Positions 53,040 through 61,642 of a stretch of DNA of 64,000 nucleotides are shown here, piece by piece; position 1 is the first letter of the stretch; every line of letters begins with the position of its first letter. The stretch is from VRUE01 sp963697915. Lineage in GTDB: Bacteria > Actinomycetota > Thermoleophilia > Solirubrobacterales > 70-9. The DNA lies in contig OY969103.1 in assembly GCA_963697915.1 (NCBI GenBank), forward strand, positions 434,001 through 498,000, given 5' to 3'. The notes under the pieces were generated by a model. It was not told the DNA's origin and searched no databases. It saw only the letters and a list, made by a program, of their open reading frames with translations. Both the position numbers and the translations under genes were made by a program.

Positions 53040-54533
53040 CTAGATCTTCGAGCGCCGCTTCAGGTCTTCGGCGAACTCGCGCGGCAGGCCCGGGATCTCG
53101 TCGAGCTCCTCGACCGAGCCGAACCGCCCGACTCGCTCGCGGTGGGCGAGCAAGCGGGTCGCCTGGGTCACCGAGAGCCCGTGGCCTCGCAACTGCTCGA
53201 AGCTGACGTTGTTGAGTTCGATCATCTCGCCACTCGGCGCAGCCGCCGGGGGCTCGGGCGGAGGCGGCGGCCCCGGCTGGGGCTGCGGCTGCGGCGGCAC
53301 CGGCGGCGGGCCCGGCTGGGGCTCGGGAGCCGGCGGCGGAGGTGCGGGCGCGGGCGGCTGCGGGGTGGGCGCCGGCGGCTCGGGAACAGGCGGAGGCGGA
53401 GCCGGCGGTTGCGGTGACGGTGGCGCGACGCCGGCAACCGAGCCGAGCACGGACTGCTCCGCCTCGGCGGCACGGCGCTCCGCCTCGCGGGCGCGCTCCT
53501 CCGCCTGGGCGACGCTCGCCTCGATCTCCTGCAGGCGGCGCTGACGCTCACCCTCCTCCTCTTTCAGCTTCGCGAGCCGCTCGGCCTCGGCGGCGCGGCG
53601 TTCCGCCGCTTTGGTCCGGTCCTCGATCTGGCGCAGGCGCTCCTGCGCCTGCTCGAGCGAGCGCTCCTGCGCGTCGCGCTCCTGCTGCAGGCGGTGCTCG
53701 GCCGTCTGCATGTCGGCGCCGGGCTGCGGGATCGCGGCCATGCTCTGGGTCGTCTGCCCGGCCTGGGCCTGCGCCTGGCGCTGCTCGGCCTCGCGCTGCA
53801 ACCGCTCCGCCTCGGCGATCCGGCGGTCGGCCTCGGCCCTGATCCGCTCCTCCTCGCGCTGGATCTCGGCGACCTTGTCGTGGACCCGCTGTTCGGCGCT
53901 CGCCGGGTCATAGGCGCCGGCTGGGGGCACTGGCGGCAGAGGGACGGCCGCCGGCTGCGGCGGCTGCGGCGCCGGGGGTGGGGTCGGCAGATCGGGTTGC
54001 GGCGGAACCGCCGCGGCTGGGGGCACCGGTGGCACGGGGGGCGGTGGGGCCTGTGCCTGTGGAAACTGCGGCGCCTGTGGCGGAACCGCGGCTGCGCCGC
54101 TCTGCTGCTGCTCGAAGAGCGACCGCTCCTGCGCGGCGCGCGCGGCGGCCAGCTCGCGCTCGGCCTTGGCGGCCTCCTTCTTCGCGCGCCGTCCGGAGCC
54201 ACCGGCGGCCGGCTTACCGCGCCGTTCGGCCCGGTTCTTTGACCGCTCCTCGCGGCGCCGTTTCGACTCTTCCTGGCGCCGCTTGCGGTGTTCGACGCGG
54301 GCGGCGCGCTGCTGCTCGCGGGCCTGCTTGCGCTTTTCCTTGGCGTTCAGCGGCTGCCCGCCGGGCGGGGGCGGCGGCGCCTGCGCCGATGGCGTCCCCG
54401 GAGCGGCCCCCGGCTTCCCCGCTTTCTCCTTGCCGCGGCGCTGCGAGATGCTGATCACCAGCAGCAGGAGCAGGATCGCGACGACCAGGCCGGCCACGAT
54501 GTACTGGACGTTGTCGCTGACGAAGTCACCCAT
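53040..54533 (-). CDS. Membrane-anchored, proline-rich coiled-coil protein with C-terminal helix-hairpin-helix
   Basis: A 497-residue protein of no named family. Residues 12-32 are one membrane segment (GLVVAILLLLLVISIS); 60-145 are strongly basic and Lys/Arg/Glu-rich; two proline-rich regions (about 150-205 and 370-430, with PPPP runs) enclose a long charged helical segment (about 210-360, many Ala/Glu/Arg heptads). The last 60 residues form a ComEA/helix-hairpin-helix-like DNA-binding fold: NVSFEQLRGHGLSVTQATRL, then EELDEIPGLP. It is expressed from the smpB/RNase operon, 20 bases after smpB. A cytoplasmic DNA-tethering or scaffolding role is inference. Confidence 0.75.
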   Translation of the reverse strand: MGDFVSDNVQYIVAGLVVAILLLLLVISISQRRGKEKAGKPGAAPGTPSAQAPPPPPGGQPLNAKEKRKQAREQQRAARVEHRKRRQEESKRRREERSKNRAERRGKPAAGGSGRRAKKEAAKAERELAAARAAQERSLFEQQQSGAAAVPPQAPQFPQAQAPPPPVPPVPPAAAVPPQPDLPTPPPAPQPPQPAAVPLPPVPPAGAYDPASAEQRVHDKVAEIQREEERIRAEADRRIAEAERLQREAEQRQAQAQAGQTTQSMAAIPQPGADMQTAEHRLQQERDAQERSLEQAQERLRQIEDRTKAAERRAAEAERLAKLKEEEGERQRRLQEIEASVAQAEERAREAERRAAEAEQSVLGSVAGVAPPSPQPPAPPPPVPEPPAPTPQPPAPAPPPPAPEPQPGPPPVPPQPQPQPGPPPPPEPPAAAPSGEMIELNNVSFEQLRGHGLSVTQATRLLAHRERVGRFGSVEELDEIPGLPREFAEDLKRRSKI

Positions 54534-54552
54534 CGAGATCGTTAGTTCGACG

Positions 54553-55038
54553 CTACCTCATTCTCCCCTTGAATTCGCGCTCGACCTCGCGCCGCACGTC
54601 GCGCGTCGCGATCTCGCGCCGCCGGTCGCGCCCCTCCTTGCCGCGGGCCAGGGCCAGCTCGACCTTCGCTCGCGCGCCCTTGAAGTAGACCCGGGTCGGG
54701 ATCAGGGTCAGGCCTTTCTCCGCGGTCTTGCCGACCAGGCGCTCGATCTCGGCCCGGTGCAGGAGCAGCTTGCGCGGCCGTTCCGGCTCGTGGTTCTCGC
54801 GGCTTGCCGGCTCGTAGGGCGGGATGTGCAGTTTGCGAAGCCAAACCTCGCCGTCGTCGACCACCGCGTAGGCGTCCGACATCTGCGCCTTGCCGTTGCG
54901 CAACGACTTCACCTCGGAGCCGCGCAGGACGATCCCCGCCTCGAGCTTCTCGACCAGCTCGAATTTGTGCCGGGCGCGGCGGTTGGTGGCGACGTCGCCC
55001 GAGGCCGGCTCACGTTTCTTCTTGCCCTTCTTCGCCAC
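54553..55038 (-). CDS. smpB: SsrA-binding protein SmpB
   Basis: SmpB carries tmRNA to stalled ribosomes and mimics the missing tRNA anticodon arm. The 161-residue protein shows the conserved core: ATNRRARHKFELVEKLEAG, VLRGSEVKSLRNGKAQMSDA, EVWLRKLHIPPYEPA and RPRKLLLHRAEI; the basic C-terminal tail (GKEGRDRRREIATRDVRREV), which enters the mRNA channel, is present. It lies one base after the RNase gene, in the same run as ctpA and ftsX/E. The tmRNA gene is 3 kb downstream on the same strand. Confidence 0.97.
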   Translation of the reverse strand: MAKKGKKKREPASGDVATNRRARHKFELVEKLEAGIVLRGSEVKSLRNGKAQMSDAYAVVDDGEVWLRKLHIPPYEPASRENHEPERPRKLLLHRAEIERLVGKTAEKGLTLIPTRVYFKGARAKVELALARGKEGRDRRREIATRDVRREVEREFKGRMR

Positions 55039-55039
55039 C

Positions 55040-56707
55040 TCAGCCCTCCACGGGCTCTAGGTCGGTGCGCCCGCGGGGCGCTTCGATCCCGCTGACGCGG
55101 ACGGATATCGGATCGCCGAGGCGCAGCCGTCGCCGCGACTCGCCCCCGACCAGCGCCGTCTCGGCCCGGTTCAGCTCGAAGCGCTCGGCGCCGCCCACGA
55201 GGCGCGCCGGCAGGAATCCCTCGTAGACGTCGCCCAGCTCGCCGCCGAAGGAGACGAAGGCGCCCGAGCGGACGACGCCGGAGACCTCACCCTCGAAGAC
55301 GGGACCTGCATCGGCCGCCTTGTACGCGGTGGATGCAGGTTTCGTCCGCCCTCCCCGCTCGGCCAGCTCGCGGCGCAGGAGGAAGGCGGCGCAGACGTCG
55401 TCGGCGCGACGCTCGACCCGCATCGAGTCCCGCTCGCGCTCGCTGCAGTGCCAGGCCACCTCGCGCGCTTCGGCGGCGCTTGGCGCCGACTCGCCCTCGC
55501 CGAGCGCGGCGAGCAGGGCGCGGTGGACGAGCAGGTCGGGGTATCTCCGGATCGGTGAGGTGAAGTGGCAGTAGGCGGCGCTGTCGAGGCCGGCGTGGCC
55601 GCTGTTGCGCTCGCTGTACTGAGCCTGTTTGAGGGAGCGGAGCACGAGCGATGTATACGCGGCGCGCCCGTGCCCGCGCCGGCCGGCCTCGCGCTGCACC
55701 AGCCGGCTCGCCTCCGCCGCCAGCTCGGCCGCCTGCCGCGGCGCCGGCGTCCCCCGCAGCGGCGGGGTCGGGATCTCGAGGTCGCGCAGCTGCTCGAACA
55801 GCCGCTCGATCCGCGGCGGGTCGGGCCGGCCGTGGACCCTGTAGACGGCCGGCACCCGCTTGCGCTCCAGCAGCCGCGCCACCGCCTCGTTGGTGAGGAT
55901 CATCAGCCGCTCGATCAGCCGGTGCGACTCGGTCTGGGGGACGCCGCGGGCCGCGGTCGGTTCGCCACCGGAGTCGAAGCGGAACTCAGGCTCGAACGAC
56001 TCGACGTCGAGGCTGGCCGCGCCGCGGCGCTCGCCCAGCACCGCCGCCGCGGCGCGGGCGTCGGCAAGCGGCTCGGCGACCGCCTCGGGCGGCGCCGCCT
56101 GCCCGGCGAAGACGACATCGAGCTCGTCGTAGTCGAGCCGCGCATCGGAGCGGATGCGGCTGCGGTAGAAGCTGATCGCGCCCGGCGCGCCGTCGGCGCC
56201 CAGCTCGATCTCCACGGTCACCGCCAGCCGCTCGACGCCCGGCGCGAGGCTGCAAGCGTCCTCGCTGAGCGCGTGGGGCAACATCGGCTCGACCACGCCC
56301 GGCGCGTAGGTGCTGTTGGCGCGGCGCCAAGCCTCGCCATCGAGCGGCGAGCCCGGCGGCACGTGGGCGGCGACGTCGGCGATATGGATCCAGAGCCGGA
56401 TCGAGTCGCCCTCGCGCTGAGCGGAGACCGCGTCGTCGAAGTCGCGCGCCGTCGCCGGGTCGACGGTGAAGGTCGCCAGCTCGGTCAGGTCGCGGCGCGG
56501 CAGCTCACGGGCCTCGGCCGACCCTGCCGCCCGGCCCGCCTCGAGCTCGAGCGCCGCCGGGAAGCCGCGGCCGCCAAGCTCCTCGCGCAGCAGGGCCTCG
56601 ACCGCCTCGCGCGCGGTCTTCGGCTCGGCCGACCGCCGGCCCCGGCCGCGCCCGCCCCCACGCGCCCGCTGGCGGTCCCGGTAGTAGCGCCAGTCGCGCT
56701 TGCTCAT
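55040..56707 (-). CDS. RNase II/R-family exoribonuclease (RNB domain)
   Basis: A 555-residue 3'-to-5' exoribonuclease. The RNB catalytic motif TVDPATARDFDDAVSA occurs near residue 80 with the metal-binding aspartates, followed by IHIADVAAHVPPGSPLD and YHFTSPIRRYPDLLVHRAL-like CHFTSPIRRYPDLLVHRAL near 395. A C-terminal S1-like domain (about 465-530) is visible. The N-terminal cold-shock domains of E. coli RNase R are missing, so it is a short form. RNase R acts with SmpB and tmRNA in degrading the defective mRNA, and here it is encoded directly before smpB, overlapping ctpA as ATGA. Confidence 0.93.
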   Translation of the reverse strand: MSKRDWRYYRDRQRARGGGRGRGRRSAEPKTAREAVEALLREELGGRGFPAALELEAGRAAGSAEARELPRRDLTELATFTVDPATARDFDDAVSAQREGDSIRLWIHIADVAAHVPPGSPLDGEAWRRANSTYAPGVVEPMLPHALSEDACSLAPGVERLAVTVEIELGADGAPGAISFYRSRIRSDARLDYDELDVVFAGQAAPPEAVAEPLADARAAAAVLGERRGAASLDVESFEPEFRFDSGGEPTAARGVPQTESHRLIERLMILTNEAVARLLERKRVPAVYRVHGRPDPPRIERLFEQLRDLEIPTPPLRGTPAPRQAAELAAEASRLVQREAGRRGHGRAAYTSLVLRSLKQAQYSERNSGHAGLDSAAYCHFTSPIRRYPDLLVHRALLAALGEGESAPSAAEAREVAWHCSERERDSMRVERRADDVCAAFLLRRELAERGGRTKPASTAYKAADAGPVFEGEVSGVVRSGAFVSFGGELGDVYEGFLPARLVGGAERFELNRAETALVGGESRRRLRLGDPISVRVSGIEAPRGRTDLEPVEG

Positions 56708-57885
56708 CGCTGCTCGGCCAGCACCCCGAGCGCCCTGTCCACCGCCTCGTCGCGGACCGTGCCCGGCCGATCGCGAGCACGCACGTCGGGGTGGATGCCG
56801 TCGCCGGCCAGGTTGCGCCCCTTCGGGGTGAAGTACTCGCCGACGGTCAGCTTCAGCGCGCCGCCGTTCGAGAGCCCGATCTCCTGCTGGAAGACGCCCT
56901 TGCCGAAGGAGCGTTCGCCGACCGTCTTGGCGCCGGCGTCGTCGACCAGGGCCGCGGTCAGGATCTCGGCCGCCGAGGCGGTGCCGCGGTCGATCAGGAC
57001 GACGGTCGGCTGGCGCGGCAGGTTGCCCCCCTCGGCCTCATAGACGGCGCTGCCCTGGCTGCGCGACTTGGTCGAGACCACCGTGTCCCCCTCGGGCAGG
57101 AAGACGCTCGCGCTGAGCACCGCCTCCTCGAGCAGGCCGCCGCCGTTGCCGCGCAGGTCGAGGACCAACCCTTTCGCGCCTTGCTCTTGCAGGTCCTCGA
57201 CCGCCTCGTGCAGCGCCCCGTGTGCCCCTTCGCTGAAGGCCGCGAGGCGCACGTAGCCGAGCTTCTCCCCGCCCACGGCCTCCATCCGGCTGTCGACCAC
57301 CGGGATCGCGATCTCGGCCCGCGTGATGCGCTCCTGCCGCGCCTTGCCGCCACCGCGCGGCTGCACGCCGACCGTCACCTCGGTCCCTTCCGGGCCCTTG
57401 ATCCTGGCCGTGGCCGCGGTCGTGCTGAGGCCGACGATCGAGCGCCCGTCGACCGTGACGATCGTCTCGCCGGGCTCGATTCCGGCCCGCGCCGCCGGGG
57501 AGCCCTCGAAGACGCTCGCCACCCGCAGGCCGTCGTCGGCGCCGCTGACGCTGAGCCCGATCCCCGAGAAGCGGCCCTGGATTTCTTCGGTGAAACGAGC
57601 CAGCATCGGCGGCGAGAAGTACTCCGAGAAGCGATCGCGGTAGCGGCGCCGCAGCGCCCTCACCATGCCCTGCAGCGAGCCGTCGGTGAGCTCCTCCTGG
57701 GGCACGGCGCGGAAGTAGTTGTCCTCGATCAGCTCGCTGGCCTCGGTGCTGAGCCCACCCGCTTCGTCGACGAAGACTTCGCGCAGCTGCGGCGGCATCG
57801 TCGAGGGGTGGCCGCCGACCCAGAGCCCGGCGGCAAGCGTCAGCAGCAGGGCGACGGTCAGCCCCACGATCCGGCCGGCGCTCAT
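56704..57885 (-). CDS. C-terminal processing peptidase (S41, CtpA-like)
   Basis: A 393-residue exported serine protease. A membrane anchor (GLTVALLLTLAAGLWVGG) leads to an N-terminal helical part, a PDZ domain (about 105-185, GIGLSVSGADDGLRVASVFE) and the S41 peptidase core with Ser in DRGTASAAEILTAAL near 305 and Lys in ERSFGKGVFQQ near 330, the Ser-Lys dyad. LDLRGNGGGLLEEAV is another family motif. Such proteases trim the C-termini of envelope proteins; next to ftsEX it may act on a cell-wall hydrolase regulator. It lies 13 bases after ftsX. Confidence 0.93.
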   Translation of the reverse strand: MSAGRIVGLTVALLLTLAAGLWVGGHPSTMPPQLREVFVDEAGGLSTEASELIEDNYFRAVPQEELTDGSLQGMVRALRRRYRDRFSEYFSPPMLARFTEEIQGRFSGIGLSVSGADDGLRVASVFEGSPAARAGIEPGETIVTVDGRSIVGLSTTAATARIKGPEGTEVTVGVQPRGGGKARQERITRAEIAIPVVDSRMEAVGGEKLGYVRLAAFSEGAHGALHEAVEDLQEQGAKGLVLDLRGNGGGLLEEAVLSASVFLPEGDTVVSTKSRSQGSAVYEAEGGNLPRQPTVVLIDRGTASAAEILTAALVDDAGAKTVGERSFGKGVFQQEIGLSNGGALKLTVGEYFTPKGRNLAGDGIHPDVRARDRPGTVRDEAVDRALGVLAEQR

Positions 57886-57898
57886 GCGGCTCGGGGCC

Positions 57899-58816
57899 CT
57901 AGACCTTGAGGAAACGGCGCAGAGTGATGCCGGAGCCGAGCGCCGAGACCAGCACCGCGGCGCCGAAGAGGATCGCGACCAGGGCCGGGAAGGAGAGCGT
58001 GGTGCTGTTTTGGGCAGCGAGGAAGTCGATGCTGCCGCCCAACGGGTCGACGATCGTCAGCTTGCCCAGCCACAGGATCAGTATGGCGATGAGGCCGCCG
58101 AGGAAGCCGACCACGACGCCCTCGATCATGAACGGCCAGCGGATGAACCAGCGGGTGGCGCCAACCAGGCGCATCACCTCGACCTCGCGGCGGCGGGTGT
58201 AGATAGAGAGCCGGATCGTGTTGCCGATCAGCATCAGCGAGGCAAGGACCAGCAGCGCCGTGATCACCGTGAGAACGATTTTCAGGGCGCTCGTCACCTG
58301 CTCGATCTTTTCGGTCTCTTCCTGCCTGTCGAAGGTTTTTTCGATGATCGGCGAGATCGGCCGCGGCGTGCCGTCGGGACCCGGCGGGATCACCGCCGTC
58401 CGCACTTCGTCGAGGTAGGCGGCGTCATCGGCCTTGACCGCGAAGTTGGCCGGCAGCGGGTTGCCCTTGATCTGGGAGGTGAGGCTTTCGCTGTCCTCCT
58501 TGCCGAGGTCGGCCTTCAGCTCCTCCATCGCCTCGGCCTTGGTGATCAGCTCGACCGAGGCGACGTGCGAGAGGCCTTCCAGCTCGCGCTGCAGGCCGGC
58601 GATTTCGGCTTTGGTCGCGTCGTCGTAGAGGGCCACCCGGAACTCGAGGCTGTCGCGCACCTGGTCGCTCTTCGCCTGCGCCGACTGGAAGACGGGGATC
58701 AGGACACCGAGCAGGATCACGGTGACGACCGTGGTCATGATCGCGGCCATGCTCGGCGCGCCGTTGCGGCGCAGCGCCCGGAAGGCCTCCTGGGTGAAGA
58801 AGAGCAGTCGCGACAT
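57899..58816 (-). CDS. ftsX: Cell-division protein FtsX
   Basis: FtsX is the membrane subunit of the FtsEX complex, which controls peptidoglycan hydrolases at the septum. The 305-residue protein has the family topology: first membrane segment near residue 25-45 (AAIMTTVVTVILLGVLIPVF), an extracytoplasmic loop of about 120 residues, then three segments near the C-terminus, the last with GSGITLRRFLKV. Within the loop is a GNPLPANFAVK stretch, typical for FtsX. It starts directly behind the ftsE stop (TAGATG). Confidence 0.95.
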   Translation of the reverse strand: MSRLLFFTQEAFRALRRNGAPSMAAIMTTVVTVILLGVLIPVFQSAQAKSDQVRDSLEFRVALYDDATKAEIAGLQRELEGLSHVASVELITKAEAMEELKADLGKEDSESLTSQIKGNPLPANFAVKADDAAYLDEVRTAVIPPGPDGTPRPISPIIEKTFDRQEETEKIEQVTSALKIVLTVITALLVLASLMLIGNTIRLSIYTRRREVEVMRLVGATRWFIRWPFMIEGVVVGFLGGLIAILILWLGKLTIVDPLGGSIDFLAAQNSTTLSFPALVAILFGAAVLVSALGSGITLRRFLKV

Positions 58817-59668
58817 CTAGAAGAGGGTGTCGTGGGAGTCGCGGCCGTTGGTCTGGCCCTCGGGGGCGACGCCCATCTCGGCCCGCATCCGCAGGCCGAA
58901 CTCGGAGGTCGACTCCTCGGTGTAGCCGCCGCTGACCTCGTCGCGGACGACGCGGCCCTCGTAGAGCTCGATCACGCGGCGGCGCATGTTGTCGACCATC
59001 TCGCGGTCGTGGGTGACGACGACGACGGTCGTGCCGGTCTTGTTGATCCGGTAGAGCAGCTGCATGACGCCGATCGAGGTGACCGGGTCGAGGTTGCCGC
59101 TGGGCTCGTCGGCGAGCAGCAGCGGCGGATGGTTGACGAAGGCACGGGCGATCGAGACGCGCTGCTGCTCGCCCCCCGAGAGCTCGTCGGGGTAGCTGTG
59201 CAGCTTGGTCGAGAGGCCGACCAGGCGCAGGATCTCCGGCACCTGGCGGCGGATCTCGCCGCGGTGGGCGCCGATCACCTGCAGCGCGTAGGCGACGTTG
59301 TCGTAGACGGTGCGGTCGGGCAGCAGCTTGAAGTCCTGGAAGACGGTGCCGATGTTGCGCCGCAGCTGCGGGATTTTCTTCTCCGGCAGGGCGCCGATGT
59401 CGCGGCCGGCGATCCGCACGCTGCCCTCGGTCGCCTCGAGCTCGCGGATCAGCATCTTGATCAGGGTCGACTTGCCGCACCCGGTCGGGCCGACGAGGAA
59501 GACGAAATCGCCGCGGTCGATCGCCAGTGAGACCCGGTCGAGCGCCATGTGGCCGCCCGGGTAGACCTTGACCACGTCGCGCAGCTCGATGATCGGCGCG
59601 CCGCCCTTGCGGTTACGGGGCCGTGCCGGCGACTCGTCGCCCTTCTTTCGCTTCTTCGCTCTAGCCAT
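58817..59668 (-). CDS. ftsE: Cell-division ATP-binding protein FtsE
   Basis: The ATPase that powers FtsX. Walker A GPTGCGKST near residue 60, Q-loop VFQDFKLLPDRTVYDNVAYA, signature LSGGEQQRVSIARAF near 160, Walker B LLLADEPSGNLDP and His in VTHDREMVD. The 283-residue protein carries an N-terminal basic leader of about 24 residues and a C-terminal extension of about 40, both longer than in E. coli. GGAGAAGGA precedes the ATG at 59668. It is the first gene of the ftsE-ftsX-ctpA-RNase-smpB run. Confidence 0.96.
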   Translation of the reverse strand: MARAKKRKKGDESPARPRNRKGGAPIIELRDVVKVYPGGHMALDRVSLAIDRGDFVFLVGPTGCGKSTLIKMLIRELEATEGSVRIAGRDIGALPEKKIPQLRRNIGTVFQDFKLLPDRTVYDNVAYALQVIGAHRGEIRRQVPEILRLVGLSTKLHSYPDELSGGEQQRVSIARAFVNHPPLLLADEPSGNLDPVTSIGVMQLLYRINKTGTTVVVVTHDREMVDNMRRRVIELYEGRVVRDEVSGGYTEESTSEFGLRMRAEMGVAPEGQTNGRDSHDTLF

Positions 59669-59753
59669 GCGCGGGGTCCTTCTCCGGCTACAGGGTGACT
59701 CCTGCGCGCTCCGCGGCGCGCAAAACCGCGCCCAGGAGAGGATGAGGAACAGC

Positions 59754-59773
59754 TTAGCGAATTGTTAGCGAAT
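59754..59773. promoter_or_regulatory. Tandem direct repeat upstream of ftsE
   Basis: TTAGCGAAT occurs twice at 59754-59762 and 59765-59773, a period of 11 bases, in the 106-base gap between transketolase and ftsE. Tandem 11-base repeats are typical binding sites for OmpR-type response regulators. It lies about 90 bases before the ftsE start and directly beside the transketolase stop. Confidence 0.5.
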
Positions 59774-59774
59774 G

Positions 59775-61622
59775 CTAGGAAAGGCGGTTGACCGCCGCGA
59801 CGATGCTCGCCGCGTCGATCCCGGCCGCCGCCAGCAGCTCCTCCGGCGGCCCGCTGCCGGGGCGCTCGGTGACCGCCAGGCGGGTCAGCGGCGTGGCCGA
59901 GCCGGCTTCCGCCAGCACCCCGGCGACGGTCTCGCCGATGCCGCCCTCGGGCCAGTGGTCCTCGACCGTGAGCAGGGCCCGCGTCTCGGCGGCCGCGGCG
60001 CGCACGGTCTCGGCGTCGACCGGCTTCACCGAGTAGAGGTCGATGACCCGGGCGTTGACCCCGTCGCCGGCCAGCTGCTCGGCCGCGGCGAGGCATTCGT
60101 GCAGGGTGATGCCGCCGCCGATCAGGGTGACGTCGTCGGCCTCGCCGCCGCGCAGCGTGCGGCTGCCGCCGATCGCGAAGCTCTCACCGGGCTCGTACAG
60201 CGCCGGCAGCGCCGCCCGCGTCGTGCGCATGTAGCTGATCCCGCGGTGCTCGCGCATCGCGTCGAGCAGCTCCACCGCCTGGTTGGGGTCCGACGGGTAG
60301 AGGACGACGCTGCCGTAGACGGCGCGCAGCGAGGCGATGTCTTCCAGCGCCATCTGCGAGGGGCCGTCGGGGCCGATCGAGACGCCGACGTGGGAGCCGC
60401 AGAGCTTCAGGTCGGCGGCGCTGATCGCGCCCATGCGGACGAAGTCGTAGGCGCGGCTGAGGAAGGCGCCGAAGGAGGACGCAAAGGGCTTCCAGCCGCG
60501 GGTCTGCAGGCCGACCCCGGCGGCGACCATCTGCTGCTCGGCGATGTACATCTCGAAGAAGCGCTCCGGGTGCACGGCGGCGAAGCGCTCGGCGTAGGTC
60601 GAGTTGCCGACCTCGCCGTCGAGCGCGACGACCTTCTCGTCGACCGAGCCGAGCCAGGCGAGGGCATCGCCGTAGGCGGCCCGGGTCGCGACCTTCTCGC
60701 CGACCTCGTAGCTGGGCTTCTCGACCGCCTCGCGGGCGATCTCGTAGGGCTGCGCGGCGGGCGGTCCCTGGACCTCGATCCGCAGCGAGCGGATGCCGCC
60801 CAGCTCCTCGACCGCGGCCTCGGGGTCGGCGAGCGGCTTGCCGTGCTGGTTGGGCTGGTCCTCGACCGCGGCGACGCCGGAGCCCTTCTTGGTGCGGGCG
60901 AAGATCACCGCCGGCACGTCGGCGGCCAGCGCCCGCGCGTAGGCGGCGTCGATCGCCTCGAGGTCGTGGCCGTCGATCTCCTGCACGTCCCAGCCGCAGG
61001 CGGCGGCGCGCGCCGCCCAGGAGGAGGTGTCCCACTCGTGCATCGTCGGGCCGCGCTGGCCGAGCCGGTTGACGTCGACGATCGCGATCATGTTGTCGAG
61101 GCCGGCGTGGCCGGCGTGCTCGAAGGCCTCCCACATCGAGCCCTCGGCCAGCTCCGAGTCGCCGCAGAGGACCCAGACGCGGAAATCGGCCGACTCGAGC
61201 CGCTTGCCGGCAAGCGCGATCCCGATCGAGATCGGCAGCCCTTGGCCGAGCGAGCCGGTGGCGACGTCGACCCAGGGGATTTCCGGGGTCGGGTGGCCCT
61301 GCAGGCGCGAGCCGTGCTCGCGGAAGCTGAGCAGCTCCTCGTCGTCGATCGCCCCGGCCAGCTTGTAGAAGCCGTAGAGCAGCGGCGAGGCGTGGCCCTT
61401 GGAGAAGACGAGGTGGTCGTTGGCGGGGTTCTCGGGCGCGTCGAAGTCGTAGCGCAGGTAGCGCGCGGCGAGCACCGCGATCAGGTCGGCGGCCGACATC
61501 GAGGAGGTCGGGTGGCCGGAGTTGGCGGCGGCGGCCGAGCGCACCGAGTCGACCCGCAGCTGCTGTGCGATCTCGTGCAACTGCTCCGTGCTCAAAGTCT
61601 CCTCCGCGCTCGCCTGGCTCAT
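59775..61622 (-). CDS. tkt: Transketolase
   Basis: Transketolase moves two-carbon units between sugar phosphates in the pentose phosphate pathway. The 615-residue protein shows the thiamine-diphosphate site: GHPTSSMSAADLIAVL at the N-terminus, KGHASPLLYGFYKLAG near 75, GSLGQGLPISIGIALAGK near 120, GDSELAEGSMWEAFEHAGH, and the second-domain EMYIAEQQMVAAGVGL near 380. The split-type and single-chain transketolases differ; this is the single-chain form in a shorter version. It starts at ATG 61622, 20 bases after nadA. The assignment as 1-deoxyxylulose-5-phosphate synthase is unlikely from the domain order. Confidence 0.93.
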   Translation of the reverse strand: MSQASAEETLSTEQLHEIAQQLRVDSVRSAAAANSGHPTSSMSAADLIAVLAARYLRYDFDAPENPANDHLVFSKGHASPLLYGFYKLAGAIDDEELLSFREHGSRLQGHPTPEIPWVDVATGSLGQGLPISIGIALAGKRLESADFRVWVLCGDSELAEGSMWEAFEHAGHAGLDNMIAIVDVNRLGQRGPTMHEWDTSSWAARAAACGWDVQEIDGHDLEAIDAAYARALAADVPAVIFARTKKGSGVAAVEDQPNQHGKPLADPEAAVEELGGIRSLRIEVQGPPAAQPYEIAREAVEKPSYEVGEKVATRAAYGDALAWLGSVDEKVVALDGEVGNSTYAERFAAVHPERFFEMYIAEQQMVAAGVGLQTRGWKPFASSFGAFLSRAYDFVRMGAISAADLKLCGSHVGVSIGPDGPSQMALEDIASLRAVYGSVVLYPSDPNQAVELLDAMREHRGISYMRTTRAALPALYEPGESFAIGGSRTLRGGEADDVTLIGGGITLHECLAAAEQLAGDGVNARVIDLYSVKPVDAETVRAAAAETRALLTVEDHWPEGGIGETVAGVLAEAGSATPLTRLAVTERPGSGPPEELLAAAGIDAASIVAAVNRLS

Positions 61623-61642
61623 GGCGAGGACTTTATCTGGCG

